64,000 nucleotides of DNA, taken from positions 1 through 64,000 of the forward strand of contig NZ_NFKI01000011.1 in NCBI RefSeq assembly GCF_002160305.1, given 5' to 3'. The notes under the pieces were generated by a model. It did no database searches. It was given only the letters and a program-made list of their open reading frames with translations, and had not been told where the DNA came from. Origin of the DNA: Pseudoflavonifractor sp. An184. Lineage in GTDB: Bacteria; Bacillota; Clostridia; Oscillospirales; Oscillospiraceae. Below, piece by piece: positions 7,717 through 16,468 of the stretch (the stretch's first letter is position 1; every line of letters begins with the position of its first letter). A program made the translations under genes and the position numbers.

Positions 7717-8186
7717 GGGACGCTCCTTCTGTCGAAAAAGTGGCAGAGCCACTTTTTCGAGTTAGGCTGCACGAAATTTCGGCCTCGATGTCATCGTCGC
7801 AAGCTGTGGACCACTCGCATCCGTGTAAACCCGAATGCTCGTTCCCTCCGCTGCTCCTCCTCTCCCAGAAAACCATAAAAATGGTTTTCTGGGGACCCGA
7901 TAATTGTCGGCAAAAATTTCGCGAGAAGTGTCATTTCCGAGGCACAGAAGGTGAATTGGCCGAAGGCCAAGAGAAGCCACCCTGGGGTGTGTCCTCGGAA
8001 ATGACCGAATTAAATTTTATTCCGTCGTCTGCCTGCGCCCGCAGGCGCGTTTCGGAGCGCAACCGCCGCACAGCGGCGGCTCTTAGCGCGGAGATGACGA
8101 CGGAACTCCTTGCAGGAGGGCTTTTTGAGAAGCTGAGGAGGCCGCCGGTCCTCCGGCGGCCTCTTATATCTCGCTATGGATGTAGA
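7717..8186. other. Gene-free stretch between radA and yebC with a family C repeat
   Basis: 470 bases with no supported gene. It holds a hairpin CCAGAAAACCATAAAAATGG with its partner ending near 7892, an inverted family C repeat at about 7930-7999 (reads CCCAGGGTGGCTTCTCTTGG on the minus strand, as at 56740), GC-rich hairpins CTGCGCCCGCAGGCG and GCCGCACAGCGGC, and the hairpin listed at 8138-8163. A long reading frame passes through on the plus strand but has no ribosome-binding site or recognisable domain. Confidence 0.5.
8138..8163. terminator. Hairpin downstream of yebC
   Basis: GAGGCCGCCGG-TCCT-CCGGCGGCCTC, an 11-bp perfect stem 24 bases past the yebC stop. There is no good T-run on the yebC side, so termination is plausible but not certain. 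Confidence 0.5.
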
Positions 8187-8915
8187 TTAGTCCTGCTCCC
8201 AGTTGTGGTAGACGTTCTGCACGTCGTCGTTGTCCTCCAGGAACTCCAGGAGCTTCTCCATGTTCTTGATGTCCTCTTCGCTGGTGAGCTTCACGTAGTT
8301 CTGGGGGACCATCTGGACGGAGGCCTCCAGGAAGGTATAGCCCTTCCCCTCCAGGCCGGCCACCACGTCGTTGAAGGCGTCGGGGCTGGTGTAGATCTCG
8401 AACACGTCGTCGTCGGCCTGCATGTCGTCGGCGCCGCACTCCAGAGCGTCCATCATCACGGTGTCCTCGTCCAGGTCCTCGGCGTCCAGGACGATGACGC
8501 CCTTCTTGTCAAAGGACCAGGACACGCAGCCGGTGGCGCCCAGGCCCTTGCCGTACTTGTCCAGCAGGTGGCGGACCTCCGGCGCGGTGCGGTTGCGGTT
8601 GTCGGTGAGGGCGTCCACGATGATGGCCACGCCGTTGGGGCCGTAGCCCTCGTACACCACGCTCTCGAAGCTGTCGGTGTTGCCCGCGCCCAGGGCCTTG
8701 TCGATGGTGCGCTTGATGTTGTCGTTGGGCATGTTGGCCGCCTTGGCCTTGGCGATGACGGTGGCCAGGCGGGAGTTGTTGGCGGGATCGCCGCTGCCGC
8801 CGGTCTTGACGGCCACGATCATCTCACGGGCGATCTTGGTGAAAATCTGGGAGCGCTTGGCGTCGGCCGCGCCCTTGGTCTTTTGTATGTTGTGCCACTT
8901 GGAATGTCCGGACAT
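8187..8915 (-). CDS. YebC/PmpR-family translation and regulatory protein
   Basis: The 242 residues begin with the family signature MSGHSKWHNIQ and KGAADAKRSQIFTKIAREM, and run the usual full length of about 240 residues. YebC proteins were described as transcriptional regulators. More recent work ties one branch (YebC2/YeeI) to relief of ribosome stalling at polyproline; I cannot assign the branch from sequence alone. A GAAGGGAAG site precedes the ATG. It is transcribed alone from the promoter at 8958-8986 and is separated from radA by 470 bases. Confidence 0.93.
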   Translation of the reverse strand: MSGHSKWHNIQKTKGAADAKRSQIFTKIAREMIVAVKTGGSGDPANNSRLATVIAKAKAANMPNDNIKRTIDKALGAGNTDSFESVVYEGYGPNGVAIIVDALTDNRNRTAPEVRHLLDKYGKGLGATGCVSWSFDKKGVIVLDAEDLDEDTVMMDALECGADDMQADDDVFEIYTSPDAFNDVVAGLEGKGYTFLEASVQMVPQNYVKLTSEEDIKNMEKLLEFLEDNDDVQNVYHNWEQD

Positions 8916-8957
8916 GAATATCTTCCCTTCTGTGAATTTCGGATCAAAAGCGCCAAT

Positions 8958-8986
8958 ATTATATCACTCGCGCCGGGGTTTGACAA
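8958..8986 (-). promoter_or_regulatory. Promoter of yebC
   Basis: On the minus strand, TTGTCA (8986-8981) and TATAAT (8963-8958) with a 17-base spacer, about 43 bases upstream of the yebC start. Confidence 0.75.
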
Positions 8987-9129
8987 CCCCACGGCCGGAA
9001 AAATGGCGGGAGTTTCTCCATACGGCCCCCCGGGCGGAAAAAATTCCCCGAAAAAAGAAAGATCCCCGTGGGTTTTCTCCCCCGGCATCGTATATAATGG
9101 CAGAGACGAGAACACAGGAGGTGACCGGC

Positions 9130-9666
9130 GTGGACCCAGCCCAATGGATGGCCCTGCTCCAGCAGGGGGACGAGGAGGCCCTGGAGAGGCTGCTGACCCA
9201 CTACGACGGCATGCTCCGGTACATCGCCGGCGGCATTCTGGAAGCTCCCCAGGACCGGGAGGACTGCCTGGCCCAGGTGCGCCTGAAGCTGTGGGAGAGC
9301 CGGGGCCAATATGACCCGGAGCGCTCCAGCCCGGCCACCTGGCTCACCGCCCTGTGCCGCAACGCCGCCGTGGACCACCTGCGGCGGCTCCAGCGCCAGG
9401 AGAGCGGGGAGCTCCCCGAGGCCCACCCGGACCCCGCCCCCGGCCCGGAGGAGCAGCTGCTCCAAAAGGAGCGGATCCAGGCCCTGGAGCGGGCGCTGAA
9501 TGCCCTGCCCGCCCGGGACCGGAATCTGGTCTACCGGAAATACTACTACCTCCAGACCACCGCCCGGATGGCCGCCGAGCTGGGTCTCACCGAGCGGGCG
9601 GTGGAGGGAAAGCTGTACCGCATCCGCAGAAAACTCCAGAAGCAGTTGGGAGGTGAAGTCCTGTGA
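9130..9666 (+). CDS. ECF-type RNA polymerase sigma factor
   Basis: A 178-residue sigma-70-family protein with region 2 (residues about 20-85, ERLLTHYDGMLRYIAGG ... DREDCLAQVRLKLWE) and region 4 (about 115-170, ALNALPARDRNLVYRKYYY and a helix-turn-helix MAAELGLTERAVEGKLYRIR). The GTG at 9130 has AGGAGG 8 bases upstream. An upstream ATG at 9097 is part of a TATAAT-like box and is rejected. Its TGA overlaps the GTG of the next gene (GTGA), the usual layout for a sigma factor and the membrane protein that controls or follows it. It may direct transcription of its own operon. The input signal is unknown. Confidence 0.88.
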   Translation: MDPAQWMALLQQGDEEALERLLTHYDGMLRYIAGGILEAPQDREDCLAQVRLKLWESRGQYDPERSSPATWLTALCRNAAVDHLRRLQRQESGELPEAHPDPAPGPEEQLLQKERIQALERALNALPARDRNLVYRKYYYLQTTARMAAELGLTERAVEGKLYRIRRKLQKQLGGEVL

Positions 9667-11222
9667 GTCCCAACGAATTTGACCGCTCTCTGATGGAGGA
9701 CCTGTCCCAGCTCCCCCCCGCCCCCGGCGAGGTGGAGTCCTACACCCCCTGGCGCGCCGCCATGACAAAAATCCTGTGGGGCATGGGGCTGACCACCTTC
9801 CGGTTTGAGTTCTTCTACCTCCAGTATATCCTGCCCCTGCTGGGGGCCGCCCTGCTGTACCTGGGCTACCGGACCCTGCGGCGGGAGAACCGGTGGTTCC
9901 GGCTGTGCTGGGTCCTGTCCGGCGTCCTGCTGGCCGTCCACATGGCCACGGACATCCTCACCGCCACCCCGGTGATGGGGTGGATCACCCAAAATCCCGC
10001 CCTCCAGTGGGGGCTCACCTGGCCTCTGGTGGGGATGCAGCTGCTTCTCCTGTTCGCCCTGTGGCGGGGCACCCGGGCGGCCTTTGCCTCGGTTGGAGAG
10101 GCAGAGCCCAGGGACTGGCTGAAACGGGGCCTTGTGTGCTATCTGCTGTCTCTGGCCATCGCCCTGTGGTCTGAGCTGGTCCCCCTCACCCAGGACGACG
10201 GCTTCTTCGGCCCGTCCATCCTCGAACAGTATGAATGGCTCTACTACGGCCGGTCCATCGCCTTCATCGCCTTACAGATCTACCTTTTGGTGTGCATCGC
10301 CAGGCAGAGCGGAGCCCTGGCCGACCGGGGCTATGCCATTACCCCTGTTCCCGTCCGCTTCGCCCCAACCGTCTTTCTGGCCGGAGTGTTTGCCGTGGTC
10401 CTGCTGTCCAGCATCGCAGTCTTGTGGCTGTCCAGCCGGGCTCCCGCGCTGGAGGCCCAGCCCTTGTCCGCCGTTCATGCGGAGGAATATTCCTCGGTGC
10501 GGGCACATCTGGTGGACCTGGGTATGGACGCCGACCTAGCCAATAGTTTGGACGAGGCGGAGCTGGAGCGGTGCAGGGACGCCCTGGCCATCTACGATAT
10601 GCCCCTCTACCACGCCTACGGAGAACACACTTACAACCGAGAGGACGAGACAGGCCGGGCCGATGTGGAGTATGTGATCCTTCGCTCCTGGGCGGTCCAG
10701 CTGCCCGATGACCAGGCCCGCTACTACCTCACCTTCCGGTGGCTGTAAAATCCGGAGCACAACATCCGGGAGGGGCTCACCGGCGATCCCACTTCCTACT
10801 TCCCCAGCTATGATTTCTCCGCCCGCATTCTCTGGACACAGGACGGGCAGGACTGGACCGCCGCCCCCACCGTCCACCTCGGGGGCGGCGAGACGCCGGA
10901 GGAGCTGCCCGACTGGGCCCTGGAGTGGTACGACTATGAGCTGGAGAATCTGGGACATCTGGCCTATATCCCCTGGTGCCAGTTCTCCTTCCCGGCGGAC
11001 AGCGAAAACCGCTGGGGCTGGATGGCCTGGAGTGAGGACTTTACCGGCTGGCAGGAGCGCCACAACAGCCTTTACTATGAGCCCAGCCTTTTCTACCGCC
11101 ATCAGATCTCCTGGCTGCGCTACCCCTACTACTCCTTCCAGGATATTCTGTCCTCCGGGTCCATTCCCAACGACGGGATGACCCAGACCCTCGGGTATGT
11201 ATATTCTCTAAACCTATCCTGA
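9663..11222 (+). pseudogene. Sigma-linked membrane protein interrupted by one in-frame TAA
   Basis: The frame opens at GTG 9663, coupled to the sigma factor, and reads 361 residues. These include an acidic N-terminal tail (EFDRSLMEDLSQLPPAPGE) like anti-sigma proteins, then six to seven membrane segments and an extracytoplasmic part. TAA at 10746-10748 interrupts it. The same frame stays open for 157 more codons with the same codon style and protein-like content (NPEHNIREGLTGDPTSYF ...) to TGA at 11220-11222, just before a terminator. Without the stop it would be 519 residues. This could be a recent nonsense mutation, a sequencing error or readthrough. Confidence 0.75.
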
Positions 11223-11225
11223 AAA

Positions 11226-11256
11226 ACTCCCCGCCCGGGCGGGGAGTTTTTTCAGC
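11226..11256 (+). terminator. Terminator after the sigma-factor operon
   Basis: AACTCCCCGCCCGGGCGGGGAGTTTTTT, a perfect GC-rich stem with a T-run, directly after the TGA at 11222. Its position supports the view that the true 3' end of the interrupted gene is 11222. Confidence 0.9.
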
Positions 11257-11337
11257 TATTATCTCGATATTATCTCTTTCCCTGGCCCGGGAAATTTGCT
11301 ACAATAAAGAAAATCCAAGAAGAAAGAGGGATTGATG

Positions 11338-12177
11338 ATGCGTACCATCCAAGCCGCCGCCCTCACCGACGCGGTGGCCAAGCTGTGCATCCAGGCCAAC
11401 ACCCACCTGCCCGAGGACATCGTGGCCGCCCTGGACGCCACCCGGCAGGGGGAGCCCTGGCCGCTGGCCAAGGAGACCCTGGGGCTCCTGTGGGAAAACA
11501 TGGAGCTGGCGGAGGAGAAAAACCTGCCCGTCTGTCAGGACACGGGCATGGCCTGCGTCTTTGTGGAGCTGGGCCAGGACGTGCATATTGAGGGGAATTT
11601 CGAGGAGGCCATCCACCAGGGTGTCCGGAAGGGCTACGGCGAGGGTTTCCTGCGTAAATCCATTGTGGGCGACCCCCTGCGCCGGGTGAACACCGAAGAC
11701 AACACCCCCGCCGCCATCACCGTCCGGCTGGTGCCCGGGGACGGGTGCAAGGTCACCGTGGCCCCCAAGGGCTTCGGGTCGGAGAACATGAGCCGCCTGG
11801 GCATGCTCAAGCCCGCCGACGGCGTGGAGGGCGTGAAGAAATTTGTGGTGGAGACGGTGAAGCTGGCCGGCTCCAACCCCTGCCCCCCCATCGTGCTGGG
11901 CATCGGCATCGGGGGCTCCTTCGACAAGGTGGCCTATCTGGCCAAGCACGCCCTGCTCCGGCCCATCGACCAGAGAAATCCCGACCCCTTCTACGCCGAT
12001 CTGGAGCGGGAGCTTTTACGCGAAATCAACGCCCTGGGCATCGGCCCCCAGGGCTTCGGCGGACAGACCACCTGCCTGGGCCTGTCCATCGAGACCGCCC
12101 CCACCCACGTGGCCGGCCTGCCCGTGGCGGTGAATGTGAGCTGCCACGTGACCCGCCGGGCCACAGCTGAGCTGTAA
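11338..12177 (+). CDS. Fumarate hydratase class I, alpha subunit
   Basis: The iron-sulfur (class I) fumarase alpha chain, which with the beta chain interconverts fumarate and L-malate in the cytoplasm; tartrate dehydratase is a close relative. The 279 residues contain the cluster ligands in NLPVCQDTGMACVF, in the SNPCPPIVLGIGIGG segment, and near GGQTTCLGL. Three possible starts (TTG 11332, ATG 11335, ATG 11338) follow AGAGGG; 11338 has the best spacing. Unusually, the beta gene is not adjacent: an alpha/beta hydrolase gene and a family B repeat lie between them. Confidence 0.92.
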   Translation: MRTIQAAALTDAVAKLCIQANTHLPEDIVAALDATRQGEPWPLAKETLGLLWENMELAEEKNLPVCQDTGMACVFVELGQDVHIEGNFEEAIHQGVRKGYGEGFLRKSIVGDPLRRVNTEDNTPAAITVRLVPGDGCKVTVAPKGFGSENMSRLGMLKPADGVEGVKKFVVETVKLAGSNPCPPIVLGIGIGGSFDKVAYLAKHALLRPIDQRNPDPFYADLERELLREINALGIGPQGFGGQTTCLGLSIETAPTHVAGLPVAVNVSCHVTRRATAEL

Positions 12178-12204
12178 TATCCCAGTTTTCCACGGAGGAT
12201 CTCC

Positions 12205-13062
12205 ATGCAAGACGAGTATGTGAAATTAGAGAAGGGCACCGTCCAGGTCACCCGGACGGGGTATGGCCCCACTCCCCTGGTGCTGCTGTCCGGCTTCAGC
12301 ACTCTGTTCCCGGGGCTGGAGTACGGCGCCCTGGGCACTGAACTGGCTAAAAAGTTTCCCGTTCTGATCCCCTCCAAGTTCGGCTATGGGTACAGCGACC
12401 TGACCGACGCCCCCCGGGACGTGGACGCCATCGTGGAGGAGTACCGAGCGGTGCTGTCCGCCCTGAAGGTCCCCACCCCGGTGGTGCTGTGCGCCCACAG
12501 CATGGGCTTTCTGGAGGCCCTGCGCTGGGCTCAGAAGTACCCGGAGGAGGTGGCCGCCCTGGTGGGCCTGGACCCGGCCACCCCAGAGGTCTACCAGACC
12601 TTTGACCTGACAGGCTCCCAGGCCCGTCTGGAGAAGATCAACCGGCCGGAGTGGAAGCGGAGGCTCACCTTCCGGCTGATGGCCTCCTCCATGTTGAGCC
12701 GTTATCCTGCCAATCTCCGGCGGAAGCTGGCCCCCGCCGCCCGGCGGAACTTCGCCTGCCTCACCTGGGTCAACGAGAGCCGGGCCCTTCCTGAGAATGT
12801 GCGGACCATATCCCGGGCCGGCGCCCCGGCCAACATCCCCGCCCTGTTCCTGCTGTCCAACGGGAAGGGCACGCCCATCCCCGGCGAGGAGTGGCGGAAG
12901 CACGCCCTGAGCTATCTGGAGCACTTTGAATCCCGGCAGTATGAGCTCTTCGACCTGCCCCACGACCTGTACTACTACCAGCCCCAAGAGCTGGCGGAGG
13001 TCATTCTGGACTTCCTGGCGCAGGTACAGGATGGGGCGCTGGAGAAGGGCGGAGCGGAATAA
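12205..13062 (+). CDS. Alpha/beta hydrolase inside the fumarase operon
   Basis: A 285-residue alpha/beta-hydrolase-fold protein. The nucleophile elbow is CAHSMGFLEAL (Ser in H-S-M-G), an acid is expected in the VGLDPATPE region, and the C-terminal His is in LPHDLYYYQPQEL. There is no signal peptide, so it is cytoplasmic. The start ATG follows ACGGAGGATCTCC, only 27 bases after the fumarase alpha stop, so the two are cotranscribed. Its position between the two fumarase subunit genes is unexpected. Substrate unknown. Confidence 0.85.
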   Translation: MQDEYVKLEKGTVQVTRTGYGPTPLVLLSGFSTLFPGLEYGALGTELAKKFPVLIPSKFGYGYSDLTDAPRDVDAIVEEYRAVLSALKVPTPVVLCAHSMGFLEALRWAQKYPEEVAALVGLDPATPEVYQTFDLTGSQARLEKINRPEWKRRLTFRLMASSMLSRYPANLRRKLAPAARRNFACLTWVNESRALPENVRTISRAGAPANIPALFLLSNGKGTPIPGEEWRKHALSYLEHFESRQYELFDLPHDLYYYQPQELAEVILDFLAQVQDGALEKGGAE

Positions 13063-13126
13063 CCGGAGCAAAAACTCGCCTCGGTGCAACCAGGAGACCG
13101 CCCCTACGTGCCAGTACCAGCCATCA

Positions 13127-13459
13127 CCTGCTCGGCAAAGTCAGGCGCGGCTCCGAAACCGCATCGGCATCAATTTTAGGAACGTCAGGGCCCAGTGGCC
13201 CGGTGGAAATTCAGACTTTCACTCAGATTTTGCGCGCCGGAAATATTGCAAAACCGAATAAGTACGCGTCCCCCGTAATGGGGTCCGGGGCCGACTCCCC
13301 CTGTCAGGGGGAGATGGCCCGAAGGGCCAGAGGGGGTAGGGATGCAGCCTATGGGCCTAGGCGGAGCCGTAGCCCATCGGATGCGTCCCCGGTGGCGTTT
13401 TGCCTACTTTGCCGCCATGGGCAAAGTAGGTCGCCGCCCGCAGGCGGCGAAAGCTCCCA
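13127..13459 (+). repeat. Composite structured repeat family B, copy 2, with family E inside
   Basis: Same order of parts as copy 1: GTCAGGCGCGGCT, H1 GGGCC-CAGT-GGCCC, the invariant CTCAGATTTTGCGCGCCGG, H2 CCCC-GTAAT-GGGG. A family E block follows (13293-13340: CCCCCTGTCAGGGGG and GGCCCGAAGGGCC hairpins), then H3 ATGGGCCTAGGC-GGA-GCCGTAGCCCAT, H4 CCTACTTTGCC-GCCATG-GGCAAAGTAGG and H5 CGCCGCC-CGCA-GGCGGCG. It ends about 30 bases before fumB, inside a transcription unit, so any effect would be on mRNA between the two fumarase genes. Confidence 0.85.
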
Positions 13460-13488
13460 CAGTCCAAGAAACACAAGGAGGAATCACC

Positions 13489-14052
13489 ATGCAATATAAG
13501 CTGAAAACTCCCGTCACCCGGGAGGACCTGGCCCCGCTGAAGGCCGGGGACACCGTTTTGCTCTCGGGTACGGTGTACACCGCCCGGGACGCCGCCCACA
13601 AGCGGATGATGGAGCGGCTGGACGCGGGAGAGCCCCTCCCCTTCCCGGTGGAGGGCTCCGCCGTGTACTATGTGGGCCCCACCCCGGAGCGCCCGGGCGA
13701 GGTCATCGGCTCCGCCGGCCCCACCACCAGCGGCCGGATGGACGCCTACTCCCCCCGCCTGCTGGACCTGGGCCAGCTCGTCATGATCGGCAAGGGCAAG
13801 CGGAACCAGGCGGTGAAGGACGCGGTGGTCCGCAATGGCGGGGTTTACTTAGCCGCCCTTGGCGGCGCGGGGGCCCTGATGGCCGCCAGCGTGAAGGAGC
13901 TGGAGGTGATCTGCTGGGAGGACCTGGGCTGTGAGGCGGTGCGGAAGCTGGAGGTGGAGGACTTCCCCCTCACCGTCATCCTGGACGCCCACGGGGGAGA
14001 TTTGTACGAGAGCGGCCCCGCCGCCTATCTGGCCAGCCGGGACCAGGGGTAA
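13489..14052 (+). CDS. Fumarate hydratase class I, beta subunit
   Basis: The 187-residue partner of the alpha chain at 11338-12177, completing class I fumarase. Family features include the LKAGDTVLLSGTVYTARDAA segment at residues 16-35, GPTTSGRMDAY, the IGKGKRN loop, and a C-terminal AHGGDLYES. The ATG at 13489 has AAGGAGG 9 bases upstream; the longer frame runs back into the repeat and is rejected. It is 1.3 kb from the alpha gene, with no terminator seen between, so one transcript could still cover both. DUF1847 follows 40 bases later. Confidence 0.93.
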   Translation: MQYKLKTPVTREDLAPLKAGDTVLLSGTVYTARDAAHKRMMERLDAGEPLPFPVEGSAVYYVGPTPERPGEVIGSAGPTTSGRMDAYSPRLLDLGQLVMIGKGKRNQAVKDAVVRNGGVYLAALGGAGALMAASVKELEVICWEDLGCEAVRKLEVEDFPLTVILDAHGGDLYESGPAAYLASRDQG

Positions 14053-14092
14053 CGGCCCGGCTCCATTCCAGTTCTGATGAGGAGGGATTTCT

Positions 14093-14722
14093 ATGTTCAC
14101 CTGCGCCCAGTGCGCCATCGAGGCCTGCCGGTCCGGGAAGCTGGACCAGATGCCCAAAAACTGTCCCATGCACGACCCGGCCTTCTTTGAGCAGGTCCTG
14201 GAGGAGTATTTCAAACCGGAAAACCACGACTTTTTCGTAGCCAGCGCCGCGGTGGAGGCCATCGGGTACGGACAGTGGCCCCGCCTGCGGGAGGTGATGG
14301 AGTTCGCCCGCCGCATGGGCTACACCAAGCTGGGGCTGGCCTTCTGCGCCGGGCTCCACAAGGAGGCCGCCGTGGTGGACCGGATTTTCCGGAAAAACGG
14401 CTTTGAGGTGGTGTCCGTCATCTGCAAGACGGGCTCCATCCCCAAGGACAGGGCGGGGGTGCCCCAGCAGTTCCGGGTGCGCCCCGGCGCCTACGAGGTC
14501 ATGTGCAACCCCATCGCCCAGGCGGAGCTTCTGAACCGGGAGGGAACCCAGTTCAACGTGTGCCTGGGGCTGTGCGTGGGTCACGACTCCCTGTTCTACA
14601 AATACTCCAAGGCCCTGGTCACCACCCTGGTGGCCAAGGACCGGGTCACCGGCAACAACCCAGTCGCCGCCATCTACTGCGCCGACGGGTATCTGAAAAA
14701 ACGGCTGGAGCTGGAGGACTGA
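14093..14722 (+). CDS. DUF1847 metal-binding protein
   Basis: A 209-residue cytoplasmic protein of the DUF1847 family. The cysteine-rich N-terminus (CAQCAIEACRSGK ... NCPMHDP), conserved CKTGSIPK, and the C-terminal CLGLCVGHDSLFYKYSKA segment are typical. Family members are predicted metal-binding proteins of unknown function found in anaerobes. GAGGAGGG lies before the ATG. It is the last gene of the fumarase unit and is followed directly by a strong hairpin. Confidence 0.88.
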   Translation: MFTCAQCAIEACRSGKLDQMPKNCPMHDPAFFEQVLEEYFKPENHDFFVASAAVEAIGYGQWPRLREVMEFARRMGYTKLGLAFCAGLHKEAAVVDRIFRKNGFEVVSVICKTGSIPKDRAGVPQQFRVRPGAYEVMCNPIAQAELLNREGTQFNVCLGLCVGHDSLFYKYSKALVTTLVAKDRVTGNNPVAAIYCADGYLKKRLELED

Positions 14723-14723
14723 C

Positions 14724-14762
14724 GACAACCCCCCATCCGCGGTCAGCGGATGGGGGGTTGTA
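14724..14762 (+). terminator. Hairpin ending the fumarase / DUF1847 unit
   Basis: ACAACCCCCCATCCGC and its exact complement enclose a five-base loop (GGTCA), a 16-bp perfect stem one base after the DUF1847 stop. There is no long T-run. Confidence 0.75.
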
Positions 14763-14814
14763 GAGCGCCGAAAACTCTATTTTAATTTTCTGGGGTTTTA
14801 CATGCGCTTATACG

Positions 14815-15615
14815 TTATACGCACCCGTAGGCCTCCTGGTGGGTCTGAGAAATTTTTACCGGAATGCCCGGGAACTTCAGGGACAGATACTGGACGATCT
14901 TGGGGCAGACCACGTTTTCCGTGGCGTAGTGCCCCGCGTCCATGAGGGTGATCCCCAGGGCCCTGGCCTCCAGGAACTGGTCGTATTTCACGTCGGCGGT
15001 GACGAAGGTGTCGCACCCGGCGGCTGCCGCGTCGGCCAGCATGGAGCCGCAGGAGCCTCCCCCCACGGCCACCCGCCGCACCGGCTTCCCGCCGTCGGCA
15101 AAGCGCACCCCGGCGGCGTGGAGCTTCTCCTTCACAAAGGCGGCGTACTCCCCGGCGGACAGGCCGCTACCGGCGGAGGCATTTCCCACCCGGCCGATGC
15201 CGTAGGGCTGGCCGCTGCGGTCCACGCCGTCCTGGTGGAGCTGCTCCAGATCAGTGAGCTCCAGGGCCTGGGCCAGGCACACGTTCACGCCCCCCTGGGC
15301 GGCGTCCAGGTTGGTGTGGGCGCAGATGGCGGCGATGCCCCGCTCCGCCAGGGCCAGCAGGGTCCGGCCGGTGGGAGTCTCGTCGGTGAGGCGCTTCACC
15401 GGGTGGAAAATCACCGGGTGGTGGGCCACGATCAGGTCGGCTCCCCAGTCCGCCGCCTCGTCCGCCACCGGCTCTGTGATGTCCAGGGAGACCAGGATCT
15501 TCCGGACCTCCCGCTCCCCCCGGCCCACCAGGAAACCGGCGTTGTCAAAGTCCATCTGGGTCTCAAAAGGGGCCCACTGGTCCATCTGTGTAAAAATGTC
15601 TCTTACCGTTGCCAT
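14815..15615 (-). CDS. Nif3-like dinuclear metal centre hexameric protein
   Basis: A 266-residue member of the NIF3/YqfO family (GTP cyclohydrolase I type 2 homologs). Metal ligands are seen in IVAHHPVIFHPVKR (His pair), AHTNLDAAQGGVN, and the C-terminal DAGHYATE. Members form toroidal hexamers with two metals per subunit; the cellular role is unsettled. The ATG at 15615 overlaps the 3' end of trmK by 13 bases, so the two genes form one unit, an arrangement seen widely in Firmicutes. The longer frame reads back through trmK out of frame and is rejected. Confidence 0.92.
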   Translation of the reverse strand: MATVRDIFTQMDQWAPFETQMDFDNAGFLVGRGEREVRKILVSLDITEPVADEAADWGADLIVAHHPVIFHPVKRLTDETPTGRTLLALAERGIAAICAHTNLDAAQGGVNVCLAQALELTDLEQLHQDGVDRSGQPYGIGRVGNASAGSGLSAGEYAAFVKEKLHAAGVRFADGGKPVRRVAVGGGSCGSMLADAAAAGCDTFVTADVKYDQFLEARALGITLMDAGHYATENVVCPKIVQYLSLKFPGIPVKISQTHQEAYGCV

Positions 15616-16310
15616 CCGTCCCACTCCTTTTTCATATCCTGCAGGCCGTCCCGCACCTGCTCCAGCTCCCGCTTCCGGGCCTCTCCCCTGCCCTCCCGGG
15701 CCAGGGACAGTCCGGCGATGGCCCGGTCCAGCTTGCGGATGAGCCCCTCCAGATAGGGGCCCCGCAGCGCGTCCCGGCTCTGCCGCCCCGCCCACAGCTC
15801 CGCCGGGGTGAGAGGGGGCATCTCCCCCGTCCGGACGGACATCACCACATAGATGGCGTCCTCCTCCCGGGCCAGGCGCTCCTCCTCAATCTGATAGCCG
15901 TTTTGGAACAGCCACCCCCGCAGGTCGGGCAGGGAGCTCATGGGCTGGAGCACCAGGGGCACGTCCCGCTCCCGCACCCAGGGGGCGTCCGCTAAAATCT
16001 GGGCGATGGTCTCGCCCCCCATGCCGGCGATGACAATGGCGTCGGTCTCCTCCGGGCGGATGCCCTTCAGGCCGTCGCACAGGCGGAAGCCCATCCTGTC
16101 CCGGCAGCCGTACTCCGCCGCTGTCTCCTTGGCCCGGAGCAGAGGCCCGTGGCGCAGGTCGGCGGCGATGGCGTATGGAATTTTTCCCTCCAGCAGCAGG
16201 GCGGCGGGCAGATAGGCGTGGTCGGTGCCGATGTCCGCCAGCCGGGCCCCGGCGGGCACCAGGTCCGCCGCCGTGCGCAGGCGGGGGGTCAGTTCAAGAT
16301 TATGTCTCAT
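15603..16310 (-). CDS. trmK: tRNA (adenine(22)-N1)-methyltransferase TrmK
   Basis: A SAM-dependent methyltransferase that modifies A22 of tRNAs in Firmicutes. The 235 residues start with LTPRLRTAADLVPAGARLAD followed by the SAM-binding IGTDHAYLP motif, then IAGMGGETIAQIL and VLQPMSSLPDLRGWL, all characteristic. The ATG is preceded by only a weak GACGGTGA site. Upstream is a repeat region, so its promoter may lie at 16311-16468. It is immediately followed by the Nif3-like gene. Confidence 0.92.
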   Translation of the reverse strand: MRHNLELTPRLRTAADLVPAGARLADIGTDHAYLPAALLLEGKIPYAIAADLRHGPLLRAKETAAEYGCRDRMGFRLCDGLKGIRPEETDAIVIAGMGGETIAQILADAPWVRERDVPLVLQPMSSLPDLRGWLFQNGYQIEEERLAREEDAIYVVMSVRTGEMPPLTPAELWAGRQSRDALRGPYLEGLIRKLDRAIAGLSLAREGRGEARKRELEQVRDGLQDMKKEWDGWQR

Positions 16311-16468
16311 GGTCTGTTCACCGTCTTTCCAGGCGGAAGATAAAAAACAGGGCGGATTGCTCCGCCCCGGCCCAGGCGGTCGAAAAAGTCCAGGGACTTT
16401 CCCGACCGCCTGAAAAAATGTCGTTACTTTCCCGCCGCCCAGCGGCGGAAAAGTCCTCGCTGCGCTCG

